A stretch of 64,000 nucleotides of DNA from Cyathus striatus. Lineage: Eukaryota; Basidiomycota; Agaricomycetes; Agaricales; Nidulariaceae. The stretch covers positions 2,976,001 through 3,040,000 of the forward strand of contig JAOVFP010000014.1 in NCBI GenBank assembly GCA_025738555.1, given 5' to 3'. The position numbers and the translations under genes were made by a program. The notes under the pieces were generated by a model, which was not told where the DNA came from, searched no databases, and worked only from the letters and a program-made list of their open reading frames with translations. Positions 12,701 to 24,833 of the stretch are shown here, piece by piece (within the stretch, counting starts at the first letter, position 1; each line of letters opens with the position of its first letter).

Positions 12701-13008
12701 TAGTGGACTCATCTATGAATGAAATGATGAAATATTTTATACATATACAAATATATAAACATACCAATATCATCCAGCCACTTATAAATATCATTCAGAA
12801 TAGTAACTCTAGTTCCTTCCATACAGGGAGGTGGAAAATGCAAGTTATAATCAATGGGCTTCAATAACTTCAGTTTTTCGGAGATTTCATCATTTTTCAT
12901 ATTGTAATAATTGTTTTGATCATGAGCAATAGCATTCTGCTGACCACCTAGCACATTGACATGGCTTGCATTGGTGAACATTTGAGCATTGGATTTGGTT
13001 TGAGCCAT
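6789..13008 (-). CDS. NACHT-WD40 NLR-like protein (STAND NTPase)
   Basis: Three exons join in frame: 13008-12765, 12712-11283 and 11234-6789, giving 2,039 residues. Introns are 52 and 48 bp with GTATG/GTATA donors and TAG acceptors. A short N-terminal region is followed by a NACHT NTPase: Walker A GGPGSGKS (about residues 93-100) and a Walker B-like IIDALDE (about 198-204). A helical linker leads to 30 WD40 repeats (about 635-1920) of exactly 43 residues, almost identical to each other. A WD40-associated tail ends in a hydrophobic stretch. NACHT-WD40 proteins of this architecture in fungi (for example Podospora HET-D/HET-E) act in non-self recognition; a similar intracellular sensor role is inferred here. 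The frame is fully open although the gene lies in CpG-depleted DNA. Confidence 0.9.
7165..10990 (-). repeat. 129-bp coding tandem repeat array (WD40)
   Basis: Thirty repeats encode the WD40 blades; 29 share the frame V(R/T)SVAFSPDGTQVVSGS(x)DKTVRVWN followed by a short variable segment ending GHS(x)(x). The first, nearest the NACHT domain, is divergent (IAYSSSGRDIVFGSDDG). Differences concentrate at repeat positions 2, 18, 29-31, 35, 38 and 42-43. Long antisense ORFs across the array (for example 9973-10485 on the plus strand) arise from the repeat and are not genes. Confidence 0.93.
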
Positions 13009-14279
13009 TGTAAATGTAGGGAATTCAATGTTGAACTTGTTTGTTGTTGAGCACTCGAGTAATAAAGTGTTTGAGAAGATGGAAGGAAGAATGAAAGTTG
13101 ATGCGGACGAGCTATATAGTATATCACAATGCAGTTAACATGTGTTCATAAATGTGTACCGAGCGATATCATCGGAGCGATCAATTATTATTATTACTGA
13201 AGATTCATTCCTGTTCTATGTATAGAGCCCGACAACGCATACATTACACGCGTTAACATCACACATAATAATTTACACGTCTTCAACACGGCTACATCAA
13301 GATCGGGAAGAAAGTCCAGTGACTATTACCGTTCTTACTAAAATACTTACTACTGAATACGGGTTAGGCAATCTACAGGATCCTGATGAACCCATCGATC
13401 TACTTCTATTATTACACGTGCACCTTATCGCCATCCCACTTGATCCCACATCTCCTTCAGTCATTTATCCATTCCCATCGTGCAAATAGTACCTCATTTC
13501 CTATCGCTTCTTCCGAAATAGCACCAAAAATATCAACGTATTAGTAGATGTGAAAGGATGAAAGCGGAGATATAATACGAACCCCTATGAAATTTATGAC
13601 CAATGAACAGGTGTCAGGTATGCCCTTCCCTGAACGTTAACATGAGCTCTATATGGCCCGGGTATAGATGGATATAATAATTGAAGATTGAGCGAGGAAA
13701 TTTGAATCAGTCGACTGGAAAACGAGAGGGATGCATTCGATGCTGTATGTTCCCGTGTTCTTACTTCGCACGTATTATACTCACTCCTTAAAATCGCGGA
13801 ACGAAAGCTGGAGCATGATTCTGGGCCATACATATGCGATAAAATTGTGAAGAAATGAAGTGGGGACGTGAACAAAGACAGTGAACGACGACATAGTCTC
13901 CTTTCCACTTCACCTGGTCGCTTCACGTTTTCCATTGGTTAAGACACTACCTCTTTGTTAGGTAGTCTGAATCTGACAGAGGACCCCACCATTCATATTC
14001 GCTTACATTACCTCGTCTCACTGTGCTCCGTCCTTACATTTGTGTATCTTTCGTTGCAGTCGCATTGAAGTTTGCACTTAAAATTGTATATGCGGGAATA
14101 AAGGCAAATTAACGTCTTAAACGATAAAATTACCGCAATTTCACTTTCTTTATCTATCAGGTTGTGCGGTCGAGTGCGGTTCTCGTCACTTCCACGTGCA
14201 GGGTGGGCATGCGCTGTGTACAAATGAAATATTGGTTTATCAGTAATTGTAGGATCGCCCGGTACTTTTATTTTGCCTC
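13009..14279. other. intergenic region 5' of the NLR-like gene; CpG content changes here
   Basis: The first about 100 bp presumably hold the promoter and 5' UTR of the minus-strand NLR-like gene. CpG dinucleotides are rare left of about 13,050 and frequent to the right. Minus-strand ORFs of 113 and 91 codons (13594-13935, 14008-14283) have no recognisable domain and are not called. Confidence 0.45.
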
Positions 14280-14612
14280 TCACCAGTGTCAGTGATTCGA
14301 AGAAGGTCCGATTGGATCGACTTGATGTTTATGGGCATCGATTAATCAGTGCGCTCTATTCTGTGGGTATCAATGGTCCAGGAGGTTGGGTCTGTTAAAA
14401 TTAGATCGCGTGTAGGAGTGCATGAAGCAATGAGGACATCGAATCTCGATATGAACGGTTCTAAGTATCGGTTCTGGCGCTTGTCGAAGATCATGTTTTT
14501 TATTCTATTGAAAACTACCGTATGGTGCTAAGAATGACAGTGATATAATCGAAGATCATGTTCATAGCTGCTATCGATATAATATGCGCATTTCCATTCG
14601 TGGTCAAGTGTA

Positions 14613-16335
14613 CTGTACCATTTCGACCAATTGTTCGCTCATTTTGAGTGTGACCGAAAATTTGGGTTCATTGTTCAGTTCAGGGACCAGTTCAGTGCGT
14701 GACATGCTTAAGATTTGTTCATGCCAACAATGTTCATTGTTCTCAGATTTTTAACAATGATGGACATGTAGGGCTGTACACCGTAACCGTATAATACGGC
14801 TATACGGGCTACCGTATTTACCGGGCCGTACCGTCTAGGTGAAGTTTTTCAGTGGTTCAATACGGTACGGATTAGACCGTACCGTCGACCGTATGTTTCC
14901 CGTATGAATACGGCCGTATGACGGCCGTTTACGGTCATACGGTATGTAAGTATGAAGTTCCAAGTGTGGAATAATTCACCGTAGCCGTAAATCGGCTGTG
15001 TCGTAACTTCGGGGCGTCGTAATTCCGAAAATTCCTGTATTTTTTAGTTTCTTCCACACAGATAAGTACCATTGAATATAAGAATTCATGTATATATTTT
15101 CAAACAAACATATACCCTATTACTGTTATTTTATAACCCATTTTCCGTCAGCTCTTTCTTTTGTCTTCCTTTTCGGAGAGATTTCCCACGCTTACTGGAG
15201 GCGAGCGAATAAGAGGTATGTTATGGAATATGTTATTTGAATAGTATACCATCGCATTTCTACTATGGTATTCAACTACCTACTTATGTTACTTATAAAT
15301 TTCGATTCCTTTCGGTTATAGAATACCCTACACTTCTGTAGAAATTGTTAAAATATTCTCACATAGTCTGGCAATATGCAAACATTCTAGTTACACAGTA
15401 GACAATGTATACAACCACAGCATTTATGTAGTACCCAATAATATTGTCTACTTTACCTTTAACTCATTGCCCCTTGGCCCACTCGCTCAGAATACAAATA
15501 TTAGATACTGCTCACATTATCTAATATTAGTAGAATACAAGACAGGCTCTGTATAAAGACTACTATCGTCTTAAGGTTGTCACGATCCGCTCTGACCACC
15601 ACGCTGATACTCATTACACACCTTTGCTGACAAGTATCTCCGGCGGCTACTATTCTACGCACTCGACTAAACCGGACATAGTAACTGGTACTCGACACCC
15701 CCACGCCCCATGTAGCTCAATCGTATTATTTTATGATTTTTTATGTTTATAAATATTTCGACATCGTTCAATTGAACTTCCATCTATTAAATGCGCTATA
15801 TAAACATACTAATGGCTCACATGCAAGGCCTATTTGAGTTGTACAAGATAGTAATGAACTTTTTGATAGCATTGAATCTCTTATGCAGTGTCCAATTCGC
15901 ATTTTATGCTTTGTAAACACTTCTTCGATACTTTATATAACAAAATTACTGCTTCGAAAAAATAAAATCACACATTTACTACCCGTATAACCGTATGAGG
16001 CCGTCCGTAACCGTTTTACGGACCGTACCGTTTTTTCATGCTGAAAAAATTCATTGATACGGTACGGTTACGGGCAAACCGTAACCGTCACCTAACCGTA
16101 AGCTATACGGCCGTATACCGTATACGGTACGGTGTACAGCCCTATGGACATGAAACACTATTTTATGATATAACACATACATCTAACATAAAAAAAAAAA
16201 TTGTCAAAATTATGCCTTATTTAATTACCTTGACCCTTTGTTCAATGCTTTCTGGGACGCGTGACAAGGCCTGAATTTGTTCTGTTCAGAGACCTTGCGT
16301 GATGCGTGACCGAACAATCGGTCGAAATGGTACAG
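14613..16335. mobile_element. TA-flanked MITE carrying a nested hAT element
   Basis: Inverted ends start CTGTACCATTTCGACCAATT on the left, and the right end is its complement with one mismatch in the first 20 bases. Both ends are bordered by TA (14611-14612, 16336-16337), as for Tc1/mariner-type elements. Without the hAT insertion and one of its TSD copies the element is about 339 bp, non-coding and MITE-sized. The paralogous D1 copy near 22520 lacks it and reads straight through, so an empty site is visible in the same window. Confidence 0.8.
14769..16144 (+). mobile_element. non-autonomous hAT element, copy 1
   Basis: The 1,376-bp element has terminal inverted repeats starting TAGGGCTGTACACCGTA and a perfect 8-bp target-site duplication TGGACATG (14761-14768, 16145-16152), the size typical of hAT transposons. 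About 200 bp at each end is filled with CCGTA/TACGG words. The AT-rich centre has no convincing transposase ORF. The same termini, in reverse orientation, bound 33654-35363. Confidence 0.92.
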
Positions 16336-18540
16336 TACTCTCGTAGGCGCACTCACTTTGCCAATTTGCCAGCTGTTGATAAGATACGATGAACATCACA
16401 TGATGCGCGTGAAATTTGAATCTCCGAACTTCCGAGTCCCGGATCCTGACGCTGTTCTGAACTCATACTGAGCCTGGCCATTCCGCTTCTACGGCACACC
16501 ACCACTCGTTACAGTATCCTATGAAGGCTAGAAGATACAACATGGTGCACCAACCCCCTTCGGTTCCTGAGTGACAACCCCAAAGCTCGTGTTCCCATAT
16601 TCACACATGTCGGCAGCAATAGTCGTTCGAGGCTTACAGGAATAGAGAGGAGAGGAGCAGTAAACGTTGGGTATCTACATCATATGGTAAGCACCGTCTC
16701 CATTCCTCGGTGCGGATGTTCAGCTAGTGCTCGTCCTGTGTCGACTCGTCACCGCTTCATTCATACATTAACTTTACGTTTCTTACAGGACAATGCGAGA
16801 TGCTCTTACGCCATTCAATAGTCGACAGTTGAATTCAGTGGGTCGTACAGGATGAACTGGATTATCACAGCTTTACACACATGACAGGTGTGTCCGTTTC
16901 TCTGCTTTCCCTCCTCCCTGCTGACGATTGAACCTACCTGAAGCACAGATAACCATTATCATCCAAGACCTTCATTTACGCTCTTTGCATCACGGGCCCT
17001 TTCATACACATCTCCAAGACAAGGGACCAGCAGATGTATCCTCCTCACCACGTATCGCGATTCACCCAGCGTCGGTTTCAACGCGTTCACCTGTCTCCGT
17101 TCTCTACGTCCCCCGAAACACCTACTTCTCAGAGAGCGTCCCCGCTCCCCACTCCAGCGCTGTTTTAGATCCGTATCATACGCCTACAATAAGCCCATGA
17201 AGAACTGAAAAGGGGAGCGAACCGTGGTAAAGCTTCTAGGATGTGGTGAAGACTATCGTTGTGCGTGCGGGTGGTACTGCGGGCTCTGCTGGATTCGAGT
17301 TAGAGTGGAACGGGGATAGAGTCGAGTGGAGAAGCGAGAAGATGGTCGTTCTGTTTAACAGGTTCCTGGCTGACGTCGTTCCGTACGTTCTGCATGTCGC
17401 TCTCGAGGTTGGCGGCAACGTTTCGCTAGTTCAAGCACACGCTTTTCAACCTCTTTATGATCCGCCTCACACTGCCTATCCTTCCTCTTCGATACGTGAC
17501 GACGACTGCAACGGCAACCACCCTGCGCTTCCGACGCGAAGAACATCACGGATTCGTACTGCGCTTCGGATACCTTAGCCTTACTGCACGTACATTCGGC
17601 GTACCTTCAGTAGCCTGGCCTAAGGCTATACCTGTATCTCGCAAAGTCTACACCTTCACACTGAATATTCGTAGAGTCCAGACATATATCCAACGCCAAC
17701 TCCGCTTCTTACTTCAACGCTACTGTGGCACTTGCGATGATCCATGTAGGATCGTGGTGAAGTTTGTTAGACGTCGTTGTCTACGTCGATGTAACATGGA
17801 CATTGGAGTTTGAGTTGGGTTGAAAAGTGGATGGGTAGTCGTGTCGAATCGCATTGGAAGAGTGTAGGACTAGGGAGGTGTGGGTTTCGTCTTGGCCGAC
17901 AGGTGTGCGCGTTGTTCCCTTCGCTTTGCACGTCACTGATGAGGGAGGCGCCAACGATGCTTTCTATGAAGCGAGAGTTGTCTTCACTCTTCAAGCGTTG
18001 ATATCGTAGACTCCTTGTAACACCCCATCCGTCCTCTGCAACGTCTCCGCTGATTTTTCCCCCTTGGAAACTCAGGAAGACGCCTGCATGTAAAGTGAGG
18101 CGGGGAGAAGAAGAGGTTTTACATGTGCCTTCGTCGGGGGTGTCTCCTCTACACCCCTTGCAAAGCCTACATTTTCACGTAGCGTGTCCATGATAATGAC
18201 GGAGGTTGACGCTTTGCCATTCGGGAATTATCGATTTTGTTGATCAGGAGGGAGTGGAAGTGGTGGATGATCGAGGGCTGGGGACGGGAACAGTGAAGGT
18301 TCAGAACGACGTTGTGTGCTTTTAATGTTCTGTAGGCTGGTTGCTCATGGGGCGTACGTCGATGTTGCGCCTGTCATCGACATCCATGACATTCCTTTCA
18401 TTCTCTACGTCTCTTTTAGTATAAATTCTCTGTATCTACTCCCTCGCAATCTGGTGAAAATCCCCCCCCTTCTTTCTGATACCTTAGAACACCCTAGGTC
18501 GAACGGATGTTCACCGACTCGCGTTCAAATTTCTTTGTTT

Positions 18541-18769
18541 AGGTGTCAAGCACACCTTTACCTCTACACCGCTCTTCTCTCATTCTGGACTCCGCGCTAT
18601 ACCACTATATAGAGCACAAGACCCTCCACTCACTCTGCATTTTGATGCTGTTATATGTATGGCCGTTCTTCTATGTGGCTTTTGGAGTTTGATGAGCTTA
18701 TCTGGATTCCCCACATAGGACACATAGCGTTGGCCACTCAAAGCTCCCAGCCCCACAGTTCCGGGCATA
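18541..18769. other. spacer between duplicated blocks
   Basis: No gene or repeat boundary could be assigned between the D1 and D2 duplications. Confidence 0.3.
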
Positions 18770-19570
18770 CTATACTACTATCATCATTCTTTTTACTGTT
18801 GTTTCGAAATGTATTTAGCTTTATTGTGTTCGTGTTATATTCAACGCCGGTACTACATACTGTCTTTTTACCAGAAAACAATGTTGTTACTAAGTATTCA
18901 AACCAGTACAGTACGGCGTAATGCATTGATTGAATTTACATAAAACCGCGCTACATCACAATCGACCTTATGAGTACAGGATACCTGACCCATCCGTCAT
19001 CCAGGGAAAACCCTTACACCTCCCCCACCCTCGACTCAAATCTCTATCTCCATTCCACCTAAACAAAGGTACAACTCTCGAATTCATTGCAGTGAGATTC
19101 CTCTTTCGATGATAACATCGTAGCAACGATTCTGTAACTTCAACGTCCTGTTAATCGTCAACGTAACGCAAAAGTAAGAATTGAACGTACCACGCAACCG
19201 CTGCATGAACCCACTCAATGCAAAGCAAACGTACCTTAGCCTGTAGTACCAAATGTTGTCTAAGTCGAGCGCAGCCGTCTCAACGCCCAAATATCGGCCT
19301 TGAACGTAGGTTAGTTCTTATAACCATACTTCAGGAGGCGATGCACCTTACCTGCCTGCCCGATCTAACCATGTTTCCTTCACCAGTAAGAAAGTGTTAG
19401 CAACGCCAGCCGAAGCATACTCTGGATAGTGCGCTAAGGTAATATAAGCGGCTAGATGGGTGGTGGAGGACTCGTTTGGATTGAGATAAAATCGGCCACT
19501 GGCAGAAGCTTGGGTGTTACGACAACAACATTCCACGCTGGTGTACACTGTAGTGCTCGACTGAGCAATC
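18770..19570. repeat. segmental duplication D2, copy 1
   Basis: This aligns in direct orientation with about 27040-27525. Landmarks are the stretch beginning ttctttcgaaat/tgtttcgaaatg with a following (c)aacgccggtac/caatgccggtagc, and a long match 19361-19560 with 27301-27510. A minus-strand ORF (19348-19548) is not conserved as an open frame in the other copy, so no gene is called. An inverted pair tagtgctcg...cgagcacta lies at its right end (about 19550-19605). Confidence 0.6.
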
Positions 19571-20399
19571 CATGAAAGCTAGCGCCAGCCGAGCACTACA
19601 AAAAACTAGAGGAAGTTAGACAGGTACCTTCTTGACCTCGCTCCGTAGTAGGTACTACAGTATTCGGGCAGGAACGAGACGAGTCTGGAGGAAGGAAAGG
19701 TCCGTGACGCTCTACCACGTACATATATCATATCTCGTTGGGCCACACAGAACGTAAGGGAACCCTTGTAGGTGCAGTAGAGGACGAACGTAGAAGGAAT
19801 GCCGTCAAAATCCTAAGGACGCGAAGGGGTGTCGACAATATCGGCTTCCCACTAGACAAGCTTGAATAAACCCAACGTCAACGTTCACCTCAAGTGTAAC
19901 GTGCAAAAGAACATATCGACGTGCATAATGCCACAAACGTGGGCCAGGACGCAACCTAGAACCACCTCATACCATCCCGGCACCCGATCCTTGACCTCCC
20001 TCCACTCCGCCTTGAATGGCACAATGTCAACATCCGCTATTACAATCATATGTAGCACCAGGTCCGCCACCGCCATCTTCGCAGGTGTCGACGGTCATCG
20101 TGGCGTATGCTGTGAGGTAAGCACGGGATGTGAGTCTAAACTCGCGAACGTTCTACGTGAAGGCGTGGGCATTGAATATGAAAGAAAGGAATGGGGGGAA
20201 CGCCCGATACAGGCAAGTAAAACAGTCCGATCGGACTCGAAAGGAAGTTGACGGCTGCAAACGACGTTGAAGAGCCCACGCTTCAAGGAGCAGGAACAAC
20301 GTTTCCGTTCACGTCGACAGTGCACGCAGAGAGAGCAGAAATGTGCATGTCCATTGTTCAGGAAGGAACGCTCCTTCGGCCCCGCAACCATGCTCTGCC
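19571..20399. other. region without recognised genes
   Basis: CpG-containing DNA with ORFs of up to 129 codons on both strands. None shows a known domain, a splice-supported extension or conservation between the local duplicates. Confidence 0.35.
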
Positions 20400-21300
20400 T
20401 TTGTATTAGACTTTAGTAAGGGTCGTGAACCGTCCTTGACTTCCGAGCCTCCACCCCCGGGCTCCCTTCTACTCCAACTTGACCAACAAAACCGATAACT
20501 CTGGGACGATACAACGAAAACCTCCATCATTACGCTCGTACGCAAGCTTTCAACGCCCACCTCAGTCCTCGCAGGTCTCTACTTAGCATAGAGTGTGGAG
20601 AAGCCTCACCCTGCTGTAACATCAGACCAATCGAGCATCACGAGCGCTACAAAAGGCAATCTCCCTCACCCTTCTGAGCTGGCACCGTGAGGGGAGAAGA
20701 AGCGGGGAATGTACGAGAGCTGACCCGTCACGATAAGGACTCGCTATTAAAGGTAGGTCATCAAATGAGACTCAGGGTGTGCAACAGTGTATCATCTATA
20801 AATTCGGTATTCCACGTCATTCAGGTTGAGGTACTCGACTACCTCCAAGGACGGTCTACCCTCCTACTGGTTTCGCTCCTCAGTCCAAAGCCTAACAGCA
20901 ACGAGCAACGAGAGTACTCGGAGATGAGAACAGGAGGCGTTTTGGACGTCCGAGGGGATGCAGTCCGCAATAATGAAGCCTCTTCATAAACCCAGGAACT
21001 TGGAAGTGGTGAAGGCGCTCAAGACGACGGTCTAAAGAACGAAACGAGCGTCGCGAGGTTCGATGACACCAGCTTTAGTGGCCATCAGCCCACCACACTG
21101 AATATGTGCAACGTTGACGTAGCCTTGTGAGCCGTCCTCGACTTCTGAGCCTGCATCCCCCCTCCGGCCCAACTTTGTTAATAAAACTGATGAGCCCAAC
21201 ACGACAGTGTCTGCTTCCGTCATTACGATCCTATGCGCGCCTCCAATACCCCTCCAAGTCCTCGCAAATCTCTTCGTAGTGTAGGGACCGAAGAAGGAAC
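20400..21300. repeat. local direct duplication D3
   Basis: About 170 bp at 20430-20590 is repeated at 21127-21300 (the stretch with ccgtccttgacttc(c/t)gagcct and the later cgtcattacgatcc/catcattacgctcg). Read on the minus strand both copies contain a SEV(E/K)DGS motif, but neither is part of an identifiable gene. Confidence 0.5.
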
Positions 21301-21395
21301 AGGGCACTAGAGGTTGTTGTTCATTGTGGTTGGCGTGGTGAGAGGCTGGAGGTGGTTGAATTGAACGTCGGATGGTTCTCAGCGTTAGATTCACA

Positions 21396-22630
21396 CGCAT
21401 CATGTGATGCTCATCATATCTTATCAGCTTCTACCAAATAAGCTAAGATAAGCGCTGAAGCAGCTCCTCTGGTACATCTTACAATCGATTTGACCACGGA
21501 GATGAACACAAAAGTTAGATTTATGAACTTCGACAAGCGCCAAGACCGAAAGTTGGGACCATTCGCATGCATGTCTTGACGCACCGTACGCGCTTCTACA
21601 CACGCCGATTTCTATCTTCCTGACACAACGTACTGGACTATCGATAACAGAAATAGAACGATGCGCTGGTTAATCGATACTTGTCAATTCCTAGGTGAGA
21701 AAATCGAGCCTTTGACGAATCATTATTGGCACTTGATTTATACTGACCAATTGGATATTCCAGGCAATCCTACACGTTTAAAACTAAAATATAATGCTAT
21801 GAACCGATGAAAGCATGCATTTGTGATTGTGGTTAAATCAGTTACATGGGCGCCGGTGAGGCCAAGGGGAGGCTTTAGTGAGGCTTTTGACAAATCTGCG
21901 AAGTTTGTTAGGGTTCATTGCGAGCGCAGCATACGGTGTATACGTATACTATGAACACGGACACTGGACAGCCGGGACATCGAGGCTGGAGAGCAACTGG
22001 AGAGAGCGGTTGAAACATCGCATGGTGTGACTTGGATCGAACGGGGAGAATTCCGACTTCGGATTCGCCTAAGATTCGCCTGACTTCTACCTCCAACATC
22101 TGAATGCTCTATTTCAAGTCGATTCTCGCTGTTCGTTCTCTTTATTCATGAAGAAAGCATGGCCATATTTTGTTTAAGACAGATGCAGGGGCTCGATGGG
22201 CAGTGTTCTAGGTTGATTAGGCTCAAGTACTTACATTTGGTCTCTGACCAGTGTGAATGATTCGACGAAGGCCTGATTGGATCGACTTGATGTTGACAAG
22301 TATCGATTAACCAGCGCATTCTATTTCTGTGGTTATCGATGGTCCGGTGGATTGGGTCAGTTAAAATAGCATTGTGTGTACTTAGCAAGTGTGTAGGAGC
22401 GCATGAAGAAAACATCGATGTGAAGGGTCCTAAGTTTCGGTTCAGGGGCTTGTGAAAGACTGTGTTCATAGCTGTTATCAATTTAATCTACGCATTTCTC
22501 TTGGTGGTCGAATGGATTCGTATCTAGACGCGCTCAAAAGGTAGGTGCGCGCTTCACTTTGTAAATGTGTCAGTGTTAGCGGCTGATACAGTGATATGAT
22601 AAGATGTGCATCACATGATGCGTGTGAAAT
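21396..22630. repeat. inverted duplication within D1 family
   Basis: The segment about 21396-21720 is an inverted version of about 22290-22630. For example, gcgctggttaatcgatactt (21663 region) is the complement of the stretch at 22300-22320, and the catcatgtgatg words at 21400 face those at 22610. The arms enclose about 570 bp. No ORF is conserved in the arms. Confidence 0.6.
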
Positions 22631-24600
22631 TTGAATTCAACGTTCCGAACTTCCGACGCTGTTCTGATTCGACCTGAGTCTCGAATGCCAACATCCCGGC
22701 TACATTGACCTTCGCCGTCCCACTTCTGCTACATCGATTGCTCGTATGCACTGCTCGGGATCTATATCATGTGGTAAGCACCGTATCCATTCCTCGCTGT
22801 GGATGCTCAGCTAGTGCTCGTCTCGTCTTGCTTCATTCATACGTTAACTTTTCGTCTCTCGCAGGACAACGCATGATTCTCTTACGCCGTCCATAGTCGA
22901 CAGGTGAGTTCAGTGAATCGTACAGTATTAATTGGACTACCGCAGCTTTACGTACATGAGTCTGACAGGTATGTTCGTTTCTCTCCCTTCTCCTCTCCTT
23001 GCTTACGCTCCCTGAAGCATGTACAACCATTATCATTCAAGCGCGATTCTGCAGACTCTTCGTATACACCCTTTGCAACACGAGCCCATCCATAGGCACC
23101 ATTAAGACGAGGAGCAAGCAGCTGCGTCATCAGCAGGTATCACGTATCACCCAGCGTCCGTTTCAACGCATTCACCGGCGCCGTACTCTACACCCCTCGA
23201 AACGCCTTCCACTTTACAGAGAGCGTTCCCGTTACCTACTCCAGCGCTATTCCAGATCCGTATGCCTACGATGAGCCCCTGAAGAACTCAATAAGGGAGC
23301 GAATCGTGGTAAAGCTTCTAGGATGTTGTGAAGACTATCGTTGTGCGTGCGGGTGGTACTGCAGGCTCTGCTGGAATCAAGTTAGAGTGGAAGAGGGTAT
23401 AGATTTGAGCGGAGAAGTGAGACGATGGTGGTTTATGGTTAGCAGGTTCCTGGCTGACGTCGTTCCGTACGTTCCGCACGTCACTCTCGAGGTTGGCGGG
23501 AACGTTTCGATGGCCCAAGCAGACATTTTTCATTCCTCTTTACGATCCGCCTCACACTGCCTATCCTTACACATGACGACAACTGCAATGAAAGCCACCC
23601 GCGCATCCGACAAGGCGAACAAGACAGATTCGTACCGTGCATCGAATTCCTTTGCCTTACCGCGCGTACATCTGGCGTACCCTCAGTAGCCTGGCCCAAG
23701 GCTACACCTGGATCTTGCAAAGCCTACGCGTTCACCTTGAACCTTCGCAGAGCCCAGATCTATATCCAACGCCAGCTCCGCCTTTTACTTCAACGCTACT
23801 ATGACACCTGTGAAGAAGACTAGGGGGGACCGGTGATGATACACATAGGATCATGATGAAGTTGTTAGTGGTCGTTGTCTACGTTGATGTAACGTGGGCA
23901 CTGGAGTTTAAGTTGGCTTGAAAAGAGGATGGGTGCTGTTGGAAGGGTGTAGGACTAGGGAGGTCCTGGTTTCGTCTTGGCTGACGAACGTGCATGTCGT
24001 TCTATTCGCTTTGCCCATCACTGAATGGGTAGACCTCAACGATACTTTCTATGAAGCTAGGGTGGTCTTTACTCTTCAAGCGTATGATTTATCGTAACGT
24101 TCCAACGTCTCCGTTGCTTTCGCCCCCTTGGAGACCCAGGACGACGCCTGCATATGAAGTGAGGCGGGGAGAGGAATAAGAGGCTGGTCATTTGCCTTCA
24201 CCACACGTATCTCCACTGAGACCTGTATCGGTTCTGTTCAATAGGCCCTTGCAAAGCTTACGCATTCGCGTATGGCGTTCACTATAATGGCGAAGGTGGA
24301 TGTTTGTTAGTCGGGAGTTTTCGATTTTGTTGATCAGGATGGAGTGAAAGGGGGTGGAGGTTCGAGGACCGAAGACGGGGCTGGGACGGTTCAGAATGAA
24401 GCTGTGCGTTTTTCAGGCTCTCTTGGAGGGTTGCTTAGGAGGTGTACATCGATGCTGCACCTATTCAGCGAGTCGTACTCATGGTCTCTGAAGCTGATAT
24501 CATCGACGCTCGTGACTCTCCTTTCGCTCTCTGAAACAACTTCGTTGCTTTCTCCTCCTTCGAGGCCCGCGAAGACGCCTGCGCAGGTAGCTACCTTATG
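22240..24600. repeat. segmental duplication D1, copy 2
   Basis: Direct paralogue of 14280-18540 without the MITE/hAT insertion. Within it, near 24120-24150 and 24541-24590, two related short stretches encode (V/F)VAF(A/S)P/SxExxxDAC-like words, as does 18040-18075 in copy 1. The 24590 version is followed by a GT donor that the other two have lost. This fits exons of a decayed plus-strand gene family of unknown function. Confidence 0.65.
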
Positions 24601-24833
24601 CTGAGGTGCCGATGTACGGTGTGCAGGTCTCGATAGCGTGTTCGGATACCTACGTTCATTTGCGATGCTTTCGTTACCTTCTCTATTCACCTCGCGACTT
24701 CTCAAACCCGCGACGATTCCGTGTAGAAGAGTGATGGAAGCGTGTTTGGTAGCGCTCGTTACTTAATATCGGTTAGATGCTAGATTCTGTAGTGGAGTTA
24801 GGTTCAAGAGGTGATGTCGGATCGATGCGAGAT
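24601..24833. other. spacer left of solo LTR-C
   Basis: Unassigned sequence; its last five bases, GAGAT, are the left target-site duplication of the following LTR. Confidence 0.4.

Larger units (their letters stand above)
14280..18540. repeat. segmental duplication D1, copy 1 (interrupted)
   Basis: Except for the element at 14613-16335, this stretch aligns collinearly with 22240-24600. Matching landmarks are 14283-14600 with 22242-22500, 16366-16500 with 22585-22670, 16681-16740 with 22765-22820, and 17221-17420 with 23303-23500. Some frames are kept in pieces in both copies (for example FLADVVPYV...LEVGGNVS at 17359-17430 and 23446-23515, and NDAFYEARVVFTLQA at 17950-17997 in copy 1). That suggests an old plus-strand gene duplicated and then lost. 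No complete gene or known domain was found. Confidence 0.7.

Noticed and set aside
20687..21403. Two ORFs of 100 and 123 codons in the duplicated region
   Set aside because: Neither frame is conserved between the local duplicates and no domain was recognised.
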